Below, piece after piece: positions 25,017-34,212 of a stretch of DNA of 64,000 nucleotides (positions within the stretch are counted from its first letter, which is position 1; every line of letters begins with the position of its first letter). A program made the position numbers and the translations under genes. This DNA comes from an uncultured Anaerolineae bacterium (GTDB lineage Bacteria; Chloroflexota; Anaerolineae; Aggregatilineales; Phototrophicaceae), in contig CALIEB010000001.1 in NCBI GenBank assembly GCA_938022205.1, positions 434,001 through 498,000 of the forward strand, read 5' to 3'. Below the pieces are notes generated by a model that ran no database searches, was not told the origin of the DNA, and saw nothing but the letters and a program-made list of their open reading frames with translations.

Positions 25017-25286
25017 ATGAGCGAAAGAAACCGATTTCCCTACGACGACGATGACAAGTTTGACCGCTTAACCAGCCAAACACCCGACGACGCACAGGGC
25101 ATGACCAGCCGCCTTGAGCGGTTGGGCGGCGAACCCGCACCGATGATAACGCCCGAAGAGTTCGCGCGGCTGCAAAAGGCTGGGCAAGTTCACATCGACG
25201 CGCGCGGGCGCGTGCGCACCGCCAGCAGCAGCGGGCCCAACGCGGGCGTATCGCTGCGCAAACGGCGTGCTTGGTATGGACGATAA
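25017..25286 (+). CDS. Small charged protein of unknown function
   Basis: 89 residues, not recognised. The N-terminal 40 residues are acidic and probably disordered (YDDDDKFDRL, TPDDAQ) and contain RLERLGGEPAP. The C-terminal half has a short helix (TPEEFARLQKAGQ), then a basic Ser/Gly-rich tail. It sits between the E1 gene and the methyltransferase, under its own promoter. The internal RLGGE recalls modifier tails, but only 38 residues precede it, too few for a beta-grasp fold. The gene overlaps the next by 11 bases. Confidence 0.6.
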   Translation: MSERNRFPYDDDDKFDRLTSQTPDDAQGMTSRLERLGGEPAPMITPEEFARLQKAGQVHIDARGRVRTASSSGPNAGVSLRKRRAWYGR

Positions 25287-26457
25287 GACGCGGCAGCTGC
25301 GCAGTCAAATGATTCGCGCTATATGGAAGGAAGGCACAGTGCCCACCCCTAAGCTGCGTGATGCCTTCCTCGAAGTGCCACGCCACGTCTTCTTACCCAA
25401 CTTGCCGGTCGAGAAAGCCTATGAGGACACCTCCGTGCCGCTTAAGACCAACGCCAGCGGCATGGTCACCGCCTCCGTCAGCCAGCCTACTATGATGGCG
25501 ATCATGCTCGACCAGCTACAGCTTAAGGCGGGTGACAACGTGTTGGAAATTGGCACCGCCAGCGGCTACAACGCGGCGATTATGCAGTATCTGGTGGGCG
25601 ACAGTGGACATGTCACCACCATAGAGATTGACAAAGAACTCGCCGAGCAGGCGGAGCGCAACCTTATTCGTGCCAACATGGGGCAGGTCAAAGTTGTCCA
25701 CGCCGACGGCGCGGTTGGCTACGCGCCGCGCGCCGCCTATGACCACATCATTGCCACTGTCGGCGTGTGGGACATCCCGCCGCTGTGGACAAAACAGCTC
25801 AAGGACAGCGGGCGCATCGTCGCGCCGATTTGGATTGACGGCGTGCAGATGAGCGCGTGCTTCACCAAGCAACCCGACGGCACGCTGCTGAGCAAGGACA
25901 ATCGCGGCTGCGCGTTCGTGTACATGCAGGGCGCGGACGCTATGCCCGACATGCGCCGCCAAGTCGCTAGCAGCGCGCTGACAATTATCTCCGACGCGGT
26001 CGAAGCTATCGACACCGTGCGCTTGCACACCTTGCTCAGCGACGACAGCGGCATCTGTAACCTTGACAGCCGCCTTAGCCCGCGCCAGTATTGGGACGGC
26101 TTCCAACTCTATTTGATGCTGAACATCCCCCCCAACACGCACTTTGTGCTGTACGCGGTGCGCGAAGACCGCAACGCCTATGGGCTAGAAAAACGCGGCG
26201 TGGCGTTGATTATGCCCACCGCCGCTGCTTTTGTCCCCTACCATGAGATGGGCGTATGCCACTGCTTCGGCGGCTCGGACGCTTATCTGCACATGCAAGA
26301 GGCACTTGATGCGTGGGATGCCAGCGGTCGCCCCAATGCCCACCTGCTGCGCCTGCGCCTCATTCCTAAAACACAGCCTAAACCCGACATCACACACGGC
26401 AAGCTCTACGAACGCCGTCATCACTACTTACACGCATGGTTAGAAACATCACCCTAG
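25276..26457 (+). CDS. Protein-L-isoaspartate O-methyltransferase-like protein, extended
   Basis: SAM-dependent methyltransferase of the PCMT family, which repairs isoaspartyl residues in aged proteins. 393 residues from the ATG at 25276. The PCMT domain covers about 1-215: FLEVPRHVFLP, YEDTSVPL, the substrate segment SQPTMMAIMLDQLQ, the SAM loop VLEIGTASGYNAAIM, and DHIIATVGVWDIPPLW (family: T-x-GxxxIP). Ordinary PCMTs have about 210 residues. Here about 180 extra residues form a second domain that I cannot assign. A GTG at 25267 is an alternative start. The end overlaps the Nudix gene by 22 bases. Confidence 0.85.
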   Translation: MDDKTRQLRSQMIRAIWKEGTVPTPKLRDAFLEVPRHVFLPNLPVEKAYEDTSVPLKTNASGMVTASVSQPTMMAIMLDQLQLKAGDNVLEIGTASGYNAAIMQYLVGDSGHVTTIEIDKELAEQAERNLIRANMGQVKVVHADGAVGYAPRAAYDHIIATVGVWDIPPLWTKQLKDSGRIVAPIWIDGVQMSACFTKQPDGTLLSKDNRGCAFVYMQGADAMPDMRRQVASSALTIISDAVEAIDTVRLHTLLSDDSGICNLDSRLSPRQYWDGFQLYLMLNIPPNTHFVLYAVREDRNAYGLEKRGVALIMPTAAAFVPYHEMGVCHCFGGSDAYLHMQEALDAWDASGRPNAHLLRLRLIPKTQPKPDITHGKLYERRHHYLHAWLETSP

Positions 26458-27083
26458 ACGACATTCGCCGCGCCCTCGCGCTGCCGGACGCACAGGTGCA
26501 AACTATCCGCCAGCGCATGACCCCGCGCCCCAACGGTCTGGCGCAGTCCGTGCCGCCGCGCAAGGCGGGCGTGCTGGTGCTGCTGTTCCCGCAAGGCGCG
26601 CCTGACGCTTGGCACGTGCTGCTCACGCGCCGCACCGACCACCTGCGCGGACACAGCGGACAAGTCAGCTTCCCGGGCGGGCAGTACGACGACAAAGATC
26701 CGGACTTTGCCTACACTGCGCTGCGCGAAACTTGCGAAGAGCTGGGCATTTGCCAGCCCATTCCCCTGCTCGGGCAGCTGAGCAAGGTCTATATTCCCCC
26801 CTCTAACTTCGACGTGTACCCCAGCGTGGGCTGGCTCACGACGCTGCCGCCGCTGTGTCCCAACCCTGATGAGGTAGCAGAAGTGTTCAGCATGTCGCTG
26901 CAGGCTCTGCTCGACCCCACCACTAAACAGCACGAGGTGCGCACGATACAAGGCTACAGCGTGCAAGTGCCGTACTACGCCGTGCAAGGTCATAAGGTGT
27001 GGGGCGCGACCGCCGCCATGCTCGGCGAGCTTGAGGGCAGGCTGCGGCTCGCGCTGGGACTGCCGCTCGACGAGCGCACCTAA
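26436..27083 (+). CDS. Nudix hydrolase, CoA pyrophosphatase (CoAse) type
   Basis: Cleaves CoA or related nucleotide diphosphate derivatives. The 215 residues show the CoAse layout: LLTRRTDHLRGHSGQVSFPGG with the UPF0035-type segment before the Nudix box, and the box itself GGQYDDKDPDFAYTALRETC-EELGI. The REXXEE helix residues that bind magnesium are present. Substrate assignment is by family resemblance only. It is the last gene of the operon, followed by a strong bidirectional hairpin. Confidence 0.88.
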   Translation: MVRNITLDDIRRALALPDAQVQTIRQRMTPRPNGLAQSVPPRKAGVLVLLFPQGAPDAWHVLLTRRTDHLRGHSGQVSFPGGQYDDKDPDFAYTALRETCEELGICQPIPLLGQLSKVYIPPSNFDVYPSVGWLTTLPPLCPNPDEVAEVFSMSLQALLDPTTKQHEVRTIQGYSVQVPYYAVQGHKVWGATAAMLGELEGRLRLALGLPLDERT

Positions 27084-27086
27084 ACA

Positions 27087-27118
27087 AAAAAGCCCGTGAG
27101 GCACGCTCACAGGCTTTG
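27087..27118. terminator. Bidirectional intrinsic terminator
   Basis: AAGCC-c-GTGAG pairs with CTCAC-a-GGCTT around loop GCACG (27090-27116), flanked by A-run and TTT. It lies between the convergent Nudix and SPFH genes. Confidence 0.8.
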
Positions 27119-27139
27119 TCAGCATTACGCCGCGTCGGC

Positions 27140-28222
27140 TTAGTTGCCGCCCCCGTCCTGTTGGCGGTCGCGGATGCCCTCGATTTGCGGCACGGCAGGC
27201 GCGCTGAAGTCTTCGCCCAGCTGCACAAACGTCGACGGGTCAAACAAAAACGGCGAGTTCGACGGAATCATAATCAAACGCACGTTGTCGGAAAGCTGCT
27301 GAATGTAGGTGTATTGAATGAGGTTGGGATTGGCGGCGATTTGCTCGCTAATCAGGCGCAGTGCCTCTGCCTCTGCCTGCGCGCGGATGAGGATGGCTTG
27401 CGCTTGCCCCGTCGCCTCTTCAATAGCAGCGTTGGCGCGACCCGTCGCCTGCGTTCTCACGCGGGTCGCTTCGGTCTGGGCGCGCTGCAGCTCTTGCTGC
27501 TCGATTTGCTTACGCTCAATCGCGTCAGTAAACTGTTCGGTGAAGTTCACGTTGCGCACGAGAACCTCGCTGACGTTGATGCCCGCGCGCCCTAAGCTGG
27601 TCGTCAAGCGTTCGCTGATGTCTTGTTGCATGCCCTCACGCCCAATGCCGTAGATGCTCTCCGCTTCCAGCCGTGCCACCACGTCGCGCACAATGCTGCG
27701 CACGGCAGGGCGGATTAAGCCTTCGATGTAGCCGCCGGGCTGCGCGCTCCAATCGCGGTGAATTTGGTTGATGCGGTCACCGGTCGCGTCAAGGCGGAAG
27801 ATAATCGTCAAATCGACTTCCACCTGCTGACCGTCCACCGAGCGCGCTTGGATGGCACTATCGCTGAGCGTAGACGCAACACCTTCACGGGTGGAAAACG
27901 TTAGCGTTTGCTGGCTGATGGGGTAGATAAACGGCTGCTGCACGCCGGGAATAACAATCGAGATGCCGGGTCCACGCGGTTGCTCCAGCTCACCCGTCAG
28001 CACGTTGAAGATAACGGCGCGCTGCGTCGTGTCGACAATTAGCAACCCCTGTGCGATAATGCTAAAGACAATGCCAGAAACGATGCCAACGAACGCCAGC
28101 AGCGCGCCGCCGCGTGCGTTGCGCCCTTGCGAGCTTGCGCCTATCGCTAGCGCAATGCCCAGCACGCCCAGCACAAAGCCGCCAAGCGCGAGCAGTTGTA
28201 AAATCGAGTTAAAAGCGTTCAT
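27140..28222 (-). CDS. SPFH/prohibitin-family membrane protein
   Basis: 360 residues. Two N-terminal hydrophobic segments (about 5-27 and 38-66) are followed by an SPFH/band 7 domain (VDTTQRAVIFNVLTGELEQ, RGPGISIVIPGVQQPFIYPI, SVDGQQVEVDLTIIFRLD). A long Gln/Glu/Ala-rich coiled coil comes next (about 240-310, ERKQIEQQELQRAQTEATR and onward). Such proteins oligomerise into membrane scaffolds and often control proteases or membrane fluidity. This one is nearest in look to prohibitins. An extended -10 (TGG-TATACT, minus) lies about 45 bases upstream. Confidence 0.88.
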   Translation of the reverse strand: MNAFNSILQLLALGGFVLGVLGIALAIGASSQGRNARGGALLAFVGIVSGIVFSIIAQGLLIVDTTQRAVIFNVLTGELEQPRGPGISIVIPGVQQPFIYPISQQTLTFSTREGVASTLSDSAIQARSVDGQQVEVDLTIIFRLDATGDRINQIHRDWSAQPGGYIEGLIRPAVRSIVRDVVARLEAESIYGIGREGMQQDISERLTTSLGRAGINVSEVLVRNVNFTEQFTDAIERKQIEQQELQRAQTEATRVRTQATGRANAAIEEATGQAQAILIRAQAEAEALRLISEQIAANPNLIQYTYIQQLSDNVRLIMIPSNSPFLFDPSTFVQLGEDFSAPAVPQIEGIRDRQQDGGGN

Positions 28223-28262
28223 GCGTTTGCTCCCAAGTCATAATCGATTAAAAACTACTCTG

Positions 28263-28271
28263 AGTATACCA
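28263..28271 (-). promoter_or_regulatory. Extended -10 promoter of the SPFH gene
   Basis: Minus strand reads TGG-TATACT. Confidence 0.5.
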
Positions 28272-28296
28272 TAGGGATATTAGAAAGATGTTTAAT

Positions 28297-28314
28297 CCCC
28301 CATGAATTAGGGGG
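28297..28314 (+). repeat. Small hairpin in the leader of the DUF4139 gene
   Basis: CCCCC pairs with GGGGG around ATGAATTA, followed by CTTT. Short; function uncertain. Confidence 0.35.
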
Positions 28315-28384
28315 CTTTGCGGAACAAACTACACCGCTGCGTCGTCTACACAATGTCCATCATCATATTTTAAGGAGCGTTTCT

Positions 28385-29812
28385 ATGCGTCGTTTACTTA
28401 GCCTACTAGGAAGTTTGCTTGTCATGACCTTTGTCGGTACTGCCCAAGAATCCCCGTCGTCGGACAGCCTTGCACTGGCTATCTACAATCAAGGCACAGC
28501 ACTCGTGCGCGATAGCCGCACCTTCACGCTGGCGCAAGGCATTGTGCCACTGAACTTCATTGACGTTGCCGCCACCATCGACCCCACGTCGGTGGGTTTT
28601 AAGAGCGTGACCGACCCCGCGACCACCGTCCTCGAGCAAAGCTACAGCTATGACCTCGTCGACAGTGCCGCGCTGCTGGCGCGCTACATCGACCAGAGCA
28701 TTCGCGTCACGACGACAGACGGCACCGTCTTCGAGGGCGTGCTGCTCAGCGGCGTGGGCAATAGCGTGATTTTGCGCCTCGCAGGTGGCGAAGTCGTCAC
28801 CACCACCACCGCCAACATCCGCAACATCCAATTTCCTGAGCTGCCCGACGGGTTGATTACGCGCCCAACACTGCGCTGGCTGCTCAACGTGCCAAACGGC
28901 GGCGCGCAGCAAGTCGAGCTGACCTACCTAGCGGGTGGTATCAACTGGTCGGCAGATTATGTCGTGCTGCTGGGGCAAGGCGCGCTTGACCTCAACGGCT
29001 GGGTGACAGTGACCAATCGTAGCGGCACGACCTACCGCGACGCAACCATCAAGCTCATCGCCGGCGATGTCAACCGCCTGCCCGAAATCTCCGTGAAGCG
29101 GGAGATGATGGCGATCGAACAGATGGCGGCAGCCGCTGATAATATGGGGGTGGAACAGCGCGACTTTTTCGAGTATAAGCTATATGAAGTGGCACGTCCG
29201 GTCACGTTGGGCAACAACGAAACCAAGCAAATTGAGTTCGTGCGCGGCGTAAACGTGCCAGCCAACACTTACTACGTCTATCAAACTGTGCCGTATTTCT
29301 ACGGCTACTACAACCCGATCACAGACCAATACTACGGACAGACCGACATCACCACAGTGCAAACCTACATCGAGTTCAGCACGGGCGAAGAGAACGGCTT
29401 GGGCGCGGATTTGCCCGCCGGGCGCGTGCGTGTCTATCAGCAGGACGTGGACGGCAGCGCGCTGCTCATCGGCGAGAACGCTATCCGACACACGCCCAAA
29501 GGTGAAACGGTGAGCTTCTTGCTGGGCAATGCGTTTGACCTTGTCGGCGAGCGCACACAAACCGACTTCCGCATGATTGCCCGCGACGTTATCCAAGAGA
29601 GCTACAGTATCACGCTGCGCAACCGCAAAGCAGCCGAAGCCGTCGAAATCCGCGTGCCGGAAGTCATGCAGCGGTGGAGCAATTGGGAAATTCTCAGAGC
29701 TTCGCACGATTACACCAAGACCAACAGCTACACCGCCGAGTTCCGCGTCACCGTGCCAGCCGGTGGTGAGGTGACCATCACCTACACCGTACAATACAGC
29801 TGGACACGCTAG
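28385..29812 (+). CDS. Secreted DUF4139 domain protein
   Basis: 475 residues with a signal peptide (MRRLLSLLGSLLVMTFVGTA). The body matches DUF4139-type proteins: an N-terminal domain starting LALAIYNQGTALVRDSRTF, VTTTDGTVFEGVLLSG, and the hallmark LTYLAGGINWSADYVVLL followed by DLNGWVTVTNRSGTTY. The C-terminus ends in a beta-sandwich pattern (FRVTVPAGGEVTITYTVQY). The function of the family in bacteria is unknown. It is monocistronic, with an AAGGAG site before the ATG. Confidence 0.8.
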   Translation: MRRLLSLLGSLLVMTFVGTAQESPSSDSLALAIYNQGTALVRDSRTFTLAQGIVPLNFIDVAATIDPTSVGFKSVTDPATTVLEQSYSYDLVDSAALLARYIDQSIRVTTTDGTVFEGVLLSGVGNSVILRLAGGEVVTTTTANIRNIQFPELPDGLITRPTLRWLLNVPNGGAQQVELTYLAGGINWSADYVVLLGQGALDLNGWVTVTNRSGTTYRDATIKLIAGDVNRLPEISVKREMMAIEQMAAAADNMGVEQRDFFEYKLYEVARPVTLGNNETKQIEFVRGVNVPANTYYVYQTVPYFYGYYNPITDQYYGQTDITTVQTYIEFSTGEENGLGADLPAGRVRVYQQDVDGSALLIGENAIRHTPKGETVSFLLGNAFDLVGERTQTDFRMIARDVIQESYSITLRNRKAAEAVEIRVPEVMQRWSNWEILRASHDYTKTNSYTAEFRVTVPAGGEVTITYTVQYSWTR

Positions 29813-29878
29813 CATATGAGGCGGGGCGCGTGTTTGCTGCTTAGCGGCACGCGCCCCTACGTTTTTGTGCGGGCATGC

Positions 29879-29887
29879 TGCTATAAT
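29879..29887 (+). promoter_or_regulatory. Extended -10 promoter implying a leaderless transcript
   Basis: TGC-TATAAT, a perfect extended -10, ends 7 bases before the ATG at 29895, so transcription should begin at or next to the start codon. Confidence 0.6.
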
Positions 29888-29894
29888 GGCGCGC

Positions 29895-31649
29895 ATGGCA
29901 CGCAAATGGCTTTACCTCACGTTCGCTTTTATCTTGGCGGCAGGCGTTGGTTTGTCGCTTGATTTGGCATTTCGCGGCGCAGTCTGGTGGTTCTTTTGGT
30001 CGCAAACGGGCGAAGAGCAGCCGCTTGGGCAAGTGCGCGGCATGGTCGAGCTACTCGGCAACCTCATTCGCCCACAGCTCAACACCGCCCCGCTCGCGCC
30101 TATTCAACACGCGCACGACTACCCCTTTGGCATCAACACCTTCTTGCAAAAAGAGGTTGAAGAGGACAAGCTGCGCGCCATGCTGGCGATGATACGCGAC
30201 GCGGGCTTTGTCTGGCTGCGCCAAGAGTTCCCTTGGGAGGATTTGGAAGTCGACGGACGCGGACAGTTCACCGACACGCGCAACGACTACGACGGCGACG
30301 GCGTGAAAGACACCATCGATGCTTGGCTAAAATATGACCGCATCGTCGACTTGGTAGAAGCGCACGGCTTGCGGCTGCTGGTGCGCCTTTCTAACCCGCC
30401 CGCGTGGTCGCGCGCCAACCCCGACATCGGCGACCTTGCGCCGCCCGACGACTTACAAGACTTCGTCAACTACGCGACGGCAGTGGCAACACGCTACAAG
30501 GGGCGCATCACCCACTATCAAGTGTGGAACGAGCCGAATATCTACCCGGAGTGGGGCAACCAGTTTGTTTCCCCCGCAGGCTACGCCGAGATGCTTTGCC
30601 GCACCTACGACGCGCTGAAAGCGGTTGACCCGCACATCGTCGTCGTCAGCGCGGCAATTGCGCCGACCATCTCGCTGGACGGTTACTTTGGCTATCAAGA
30701 CCTCGTCTACTTGCAAAATTTGTACGACTTGGGCGCGGGACGCTGCTTTGACGTGCTGTCGGCGCAAGGCTACGGGCTGTTCAGCGGACCCACCGACCGT
30801 CGCCTGCGCGCCACTACGGTGAACTTCGCGCGCCACACCTTCTATCGCGACATCATGGTCAGCAACGGTGACGCGCACAAGCCCATCTGGATTAGCGAAT
30901 TCGCATGGAACGCCGTCGAAGATGCCGCGCTGCCACCCGAACATATCGCCGACTACGACCGCTTTGGCATCGCCACCCGTGACGAAGCGGCGCGCTGGCT
31001 GCCGATTGCTTTCCAACGCACCCAAGAAGAGTGGTCGTGGGTGGGCGGCGTGTTTTATTGGTTCTTCACCCGCGCCGACCCCTCCGAACAAGGGCAGTCG
31101 TTCTACTATTTCCGCATGGTTGAGCCAGACTATCAGCCCGACAAGCCGACATTCACGCCGCTGCCCGTCTACGAGAGCGCGAAGGCATACCTGACGACGC
31201 TCACGCCGACGCTCTATCGCGGCACACATCAGGCTGAGCATTGGGCAATCGACAGGCAAGACGGGCAGCCCGTCCCTATCGACGGCGCGCAGTTCGACAC
31301 CGCCTTGCGCCTCACGCGCGCCAGCTGGCTAGCGCACGGGTCGACGGTAAGCGCGCGCATCAAAACAGCCGGCGGGCGCATCACGCTAACGGTTGGTGAC
31401 GCGCCGCCGCAGCCGCTAGACGTGCCGTCGGGCGCGTGGGTCAGCGTGCCGCTCGTTGCGGGACGCACCGCTGCGGCGCACGCCATCACCCTGACCAGCG
31501 ACGCGCCTTTTTGGCTGGACAGCGTGCGTGTCGAAGACAACACGTGGGCGAACGTAGGGCTGCCAACTTTTGTCTTGGCGGCGTGGGGCGTGTTTGCTGT
31601 GGGCGTGCTGGCGTGGGGATGGCACACGCGCCGCCCGCGCGCGCTTTAG
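29895..31649 (+). CDS. Membrane-anchored glycoside hydrolase-like protein (clan A, GH39-like)
   Basis: 584 residues with one N-terminal and one C-terminal hydrophobic helix (about residues 550-575). The central TIM-barrel shows WLRQEFPWEDLEVD, then YQVWNEPNIYPEW with the acid/base glutamate of clan GH-A (NEP), and KPIWISEFAWNA with a candidate nucleophile glutamate. Residues about 430-540 look like a beta-sandwich module. The exact substrate is unknown; cell-envelope polysaccharide is plausible because a GT-C glycosyltransferase gene follows 13 bases downstream. ATG 29886 overlaps the -10 element and is not a likely start. Confidence 0.75.
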   Translation: MARKWLYLTFAFILAAGVGLSLDLAFRGAVWWFFWSQTGEEQPLGQVRGMVELLGNLIRPQLNTAPLAPIQHAHDYPFGINTFLQKEVEEDKLRAMLAMIRDAGFVWLRQEFPWEDLEVDGRGQFTDTRNDYDGDGVKDTIDAWLKYDRIVDLVEAHGLRLLVRLSNPPAWSRANPDIGDLAPPDDLQDFVNYATAVATRYKGRITHYQVWNEPNIYPEWGNQFVSPAGYAEMLCRTYDALKAVDPHIVVVSAAIAPTISLDGYFGYQDLVYLQNLYDLGAGRCFDVLSAQGYGLFSGPTDRRLRATTVNFARHTFYRDIMVSNGDAHKPIWISEFAWNAVEDAALPPEHIADYDRFGIATRDEAARWLPIAFQRTQEEWSWVGGVFYWFFTRADPSEQGQSFYYFRMVEPDYQPDKPTFTPLPVYESAKAYLTTLTPTLYRGTHQAEHWAIDRQDGQPVPIDGAQFDTALRLTRASWLAHGSTVSARIKTAGGRITLTVGDAPPQPLDVPSGAWVSVPLVAGRTAAAHAITLTSDAPFWLDSVRVEDNTWANVGLPTFVLAAWGVFAVGVLAWGWHTRRPRAL

Positions 31650-31662
31650 GCGAGGAGAACGC

Positions 31663-33645
31663 ATGCGCAAACTAGGGTTAACGCTTTTTGTAACGCTGAT
31701 TGTGCTGGCAGCCGGCGCAGCGCGCTGGCACGCGCTGGGTGCGCAGTCGTTGTGGTATGACGAGGGCGTTGCCTATCGCCACAGCCTGCGCAGCCTAGCC
31801 GAGATGATTCCGCTGCTACAAAACAACGTCCACGTGCCGGCATACTTTGGCGCGCTGGCGTTGTGGGAGGATTTGGTTGGCGCGTCCGAGTTCAGCCTGC
31901 GCGCGCTCTCCGTGCTGTTCAGCTTGCTGAGCGTGGCGTTTAGCTTTGCACTAGGCAAACGACTGTACGGTAACGTGGCGGGCGTGGTCGCGGCGGGCGT
32001 GGTCGCGCTCAACAGCTTCAGCGTTTACTACGCACAGGAGGCGCGCATGTACGCCATGCTCGCCGCCATCAGTGCCTGCGCAATGTGGGCGTTTGTCGGC
32101 TTCATCCAAGCCTATCACCGCCAAGAGGACAGCTTCGCGCCGGCTATTTTGCTCGCCGCCACCAACACGCTAGGCATGTACACACACTTCAGCTACGCGC
32201 TCACGATGGTGGCACAAGGCGTGTTGGCGGTATTGTGGCTGCTGGCGGTGCTGGTCGGCAGCTGGCGTGTGGCGAGCGTGCCGCGCCGTGCGCCAAAGGG
32301 CGCGCTCTTTGCCCCCGCCCCGCCGCTAGAAGGCTTTCAGCCTGTCTATACGCTGGGGACTGCTCTGCGCGCCTTGCTGCTATACGTCGTCGTCAACCTC
32401 ATCACCATCGCGCTCTTCTTCCCTTGGCTGGAGATTGCCATCCGCCAAACGGGCGCGCAGCCTAACATCAGCGACGCGCTCTCCACGCCGGACTACGTGC
32501 GCCTGCTCTTCGGCTGGCTCACTTTTGGCAAGACCTACGAAGTCAACGCGGGCGGCATGACCATCGTCGCCTATTTCTTCCTGCTGTTTGGGCTAACGCT
32601 GCCGCCTAGCCAGCGCAAAGCTAGCTGGTGGTACATGCTCGTGCCGGTCGTGTGGGTGCTGGTGGCGGTCGCGCTGTACAGCTGGCAGGAACTTTACGCG
32701 CGTTATTTACGCTTCTTGCTGCCGGCGCAGCTAGCGGTTGCGCTGTGGATTGGGCGCGGCGCGTGGGTACTGTGGCACATTCAAACGCGCGAACGGCGCG
32801 GCGTGGCGCACTTCTTGCCACGCGTGGCAGTGGTTTTCTCGGTAGCAGCGTTCTGGGTGGTGATGGCGCAAGGCTTGCCGCCGCTTTACGACGACGCACG
32901 CTATCAGCGCGACAACTATCGCGGCTTGGCGCAGGTCATCGCCACCCAAGCCACGCCCTCAGACAGCGTCATCTTGAGCGCGGCGGGCTTGCGCGACGTG
33001 TTCGGCTACTACTATCGCGGGCTGGCGACGGTTTACGGGCTGCCTGCCAGCGGTGACCCACGCGAAAACACCCTCAGCGTCATCAGCAACAGCCGCCGCG
33101 TCTTCGCCGTCTTTTACGGCGAGCAAGAGCAAGACCCAAACCGCGTTATCGAGCGCACGCTCAACATGCACGCCTACCCGATTGTTGACACATGGTGGGG
33201 CGATTTGCGCGCGGTGCGCTACGCCAACCCGCCGCTGGGCGTGACGATACAGCCGCACGGTGCGCGCTTTGGCGACCACATCACCCTGCAAGAGGCGGGC
33301 GTGTCTGCTACGACGCTTAAGCCCGACGACACGTTGTTTGTCGCGCTGCACTGGCAAACCGACGCGCCGCTGGCAACGCGCTACAAAGTGTTCGTGCAGC
33401 TGCTCAACGCCGACGGCGCGCTCGTGGCGCAGCGCGACAGCGAGCCGATGGGCAACCTCGCGCCGACCACAACGTGGCAACCCAATACGACCGTTATCGA
33501 CCACCACGCGCTGGAGCTGGGCAAGCTGCCTGCTGGCGCGTATCGTTTAATTGTCGGACTTTATGACGCAAACAATCCCGCCCAGCGCTTGCCCACCACA
33601 GGCGGCGACTTCGTGACGCTCGCCACGCTGCAGCTGGAGAGTTAG
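31663..33645 (+). CDS. GT-C fold membrane glycosyltransferase (PMT_2/ArnT-like)
   Basis: 660 residues with about ten transmembrane helices in the first 430. The first external loop has LGAQSLWYDEG, whose acidic residues are the catalytic site in GT-C enzymes using lipid-phosphate sugars. The C-terminal 200 residues are soluble: a beta-sandwich-like region from about VTIQPHGARFGD, with LFVALHWQTDAPLATRYKVFVQLL. It probably transfers a sugar onto an extracytoplasmic acceptor. GAGGAG precedes the start at 31663. Its stop overlaps the convergent response-regulator gene by 4 bases. Confidence 0.85.
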   Translation: MRKLGLTLFVTLIVLAAGAARWHALGAQSLWYDEGVAYRHSLRSLAEMIPLLQNNVHVPAYFGALALWEDLVGASEFSLRALSVLFSLLSVAFSFALGKRLYGNVAGVVAAGVVALNSFSVYYAQEARMYAMLAAISACAMWAFVGFIQAYHRQEDSFAPAILLAATNTLGMYTHFSYALTMVAQGVLAVLWLLAVLVGSWRVASVPRRAPKGALFAPAPPLEGFQPVYTLGTALRALLLYVVVNLITIALFFPWLEIAIRQTGAQPNISDALSTPDYVRLLFGWLTFGKTYEVNAGGMTIVAYFFLLFGLTLPPSQRKASWWYMLVPVVWVLVAVALYSWQELYARYLRFLLPAQLAVALWIGRGAWVLWHIQTRERRGVAHFLPRVAVVFSVAAFWVVMAQGLPPLYDDARYQRDNYRGLAQVIATQATPSDSVILSAAGLRDVFGYYYRGLATVYGLPASGDPRENTLSVISNSRRVFAVFYGEQEQDPNRVIERTLNMHAYPIVDTWWGDLRAVRYANPPLGVTIQPHGARFGDHITLQEAGVSATTLKPDDTLFVALHWQTDAPLATRYKVFVQLLNADGALVAQRDSEPMGNLAPTTTWQPNTTVIDHHALELGKLPAGAYRLIVGLYDANNPAQRLPTTGGDFVTLATLQLES

Positions 33646-34025
33646 GCAGGGATATAGGGTTCGAGGTGACCACCTACAACTGCAAGGAAATGAGCTGCGC
33701 GAACGGGTTTGGTGAGGTATTCGTTGCAACCTAGCTGTTTGGCGCGCTGAATGTCGCTCGGCGAAGAGAACGCGCTCACGACAATAATAGGTGTGCGTGC
33801 CAAGGCGGGATAGCTGCGCAAGCGCGCGGTGAGCTGCCAGCCGTCCAGCTCGCCGGGCAAGCGTAAATCCATGATGACAAGCGCGGGGGTAATGCCATTC
33901 AGCAACTTAAGCGCACTGTGCGCGTCATGCGCTACCACCACTTCCGTATCCAATCTGGCGAGCATGGTGCGCATGAGCTGAGCGTTTTGTCTGTCGTCTT
34001 CAACAATGAGCGTCAAAGGTTTCAT
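33642..34025 (-). CDS. Single-domain response regulator (CheY-like)
   Basis: 127 residues made only of a receiver domain: acidic pair Asp10/Asp11, phospho-acceptor Asp53 (VIMDLRLPG), conserved Ser84 (IIVVSAF) and Lys106 (YLTKPV). With no output domain, it must act by binding another protein. No kinase gene is adjacent; the nearest are at 46434 and 56440. It is transcribed convergently to the glycosyltransferase gene. Confidence 0.9.
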   Translation of the reverse strand: MKPLTLIVEDDRQNAQLMRTMLARLDTEVVVAHDAHSALKLLNGITPALVIMDLRLPGELDGWQLTARLRSYPALARTPIIVVSAFSSPSDIQRAKQLGCNEYLTKPVRAAHFLAVVGGHLEPYIPA

Positions 34026-34169
34026 AGAACAAGCACTATTTTTAGGAACTATCTTATATTATCGCCCCATCCGCCGCTTCAGGCAAGTCACATCGTGTTA
34101 AGAATTCGTTATACAACAGAGAGGTAAGCCGTTAAAACACAGTTTACCCCGTCAAAATGAGGCGCAGCA

Positions 34170-34178
34170 TGGTATGAT
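34170..34178 (+). promoter_or_regulatory. Extended -10 promoter of the mscS-like gene
   Basis: TGG-TATGAT lies 34 bases before the start at 34213. Confidence 0.55.
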
Positions 34179-34212
34179 AGGGGCACGCCAAAGCCGTGAG
34201 AAGGAGTGTCTT

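Noticed and set aside
25017-25286. 89-aa protein as the missing ubiquitin-like modifier
   Set aside because: The GG is internal after only 38 mostly disordered residues, the C-terminus is YGR, and it has its own promoter. Kept only as a low-weight idea.
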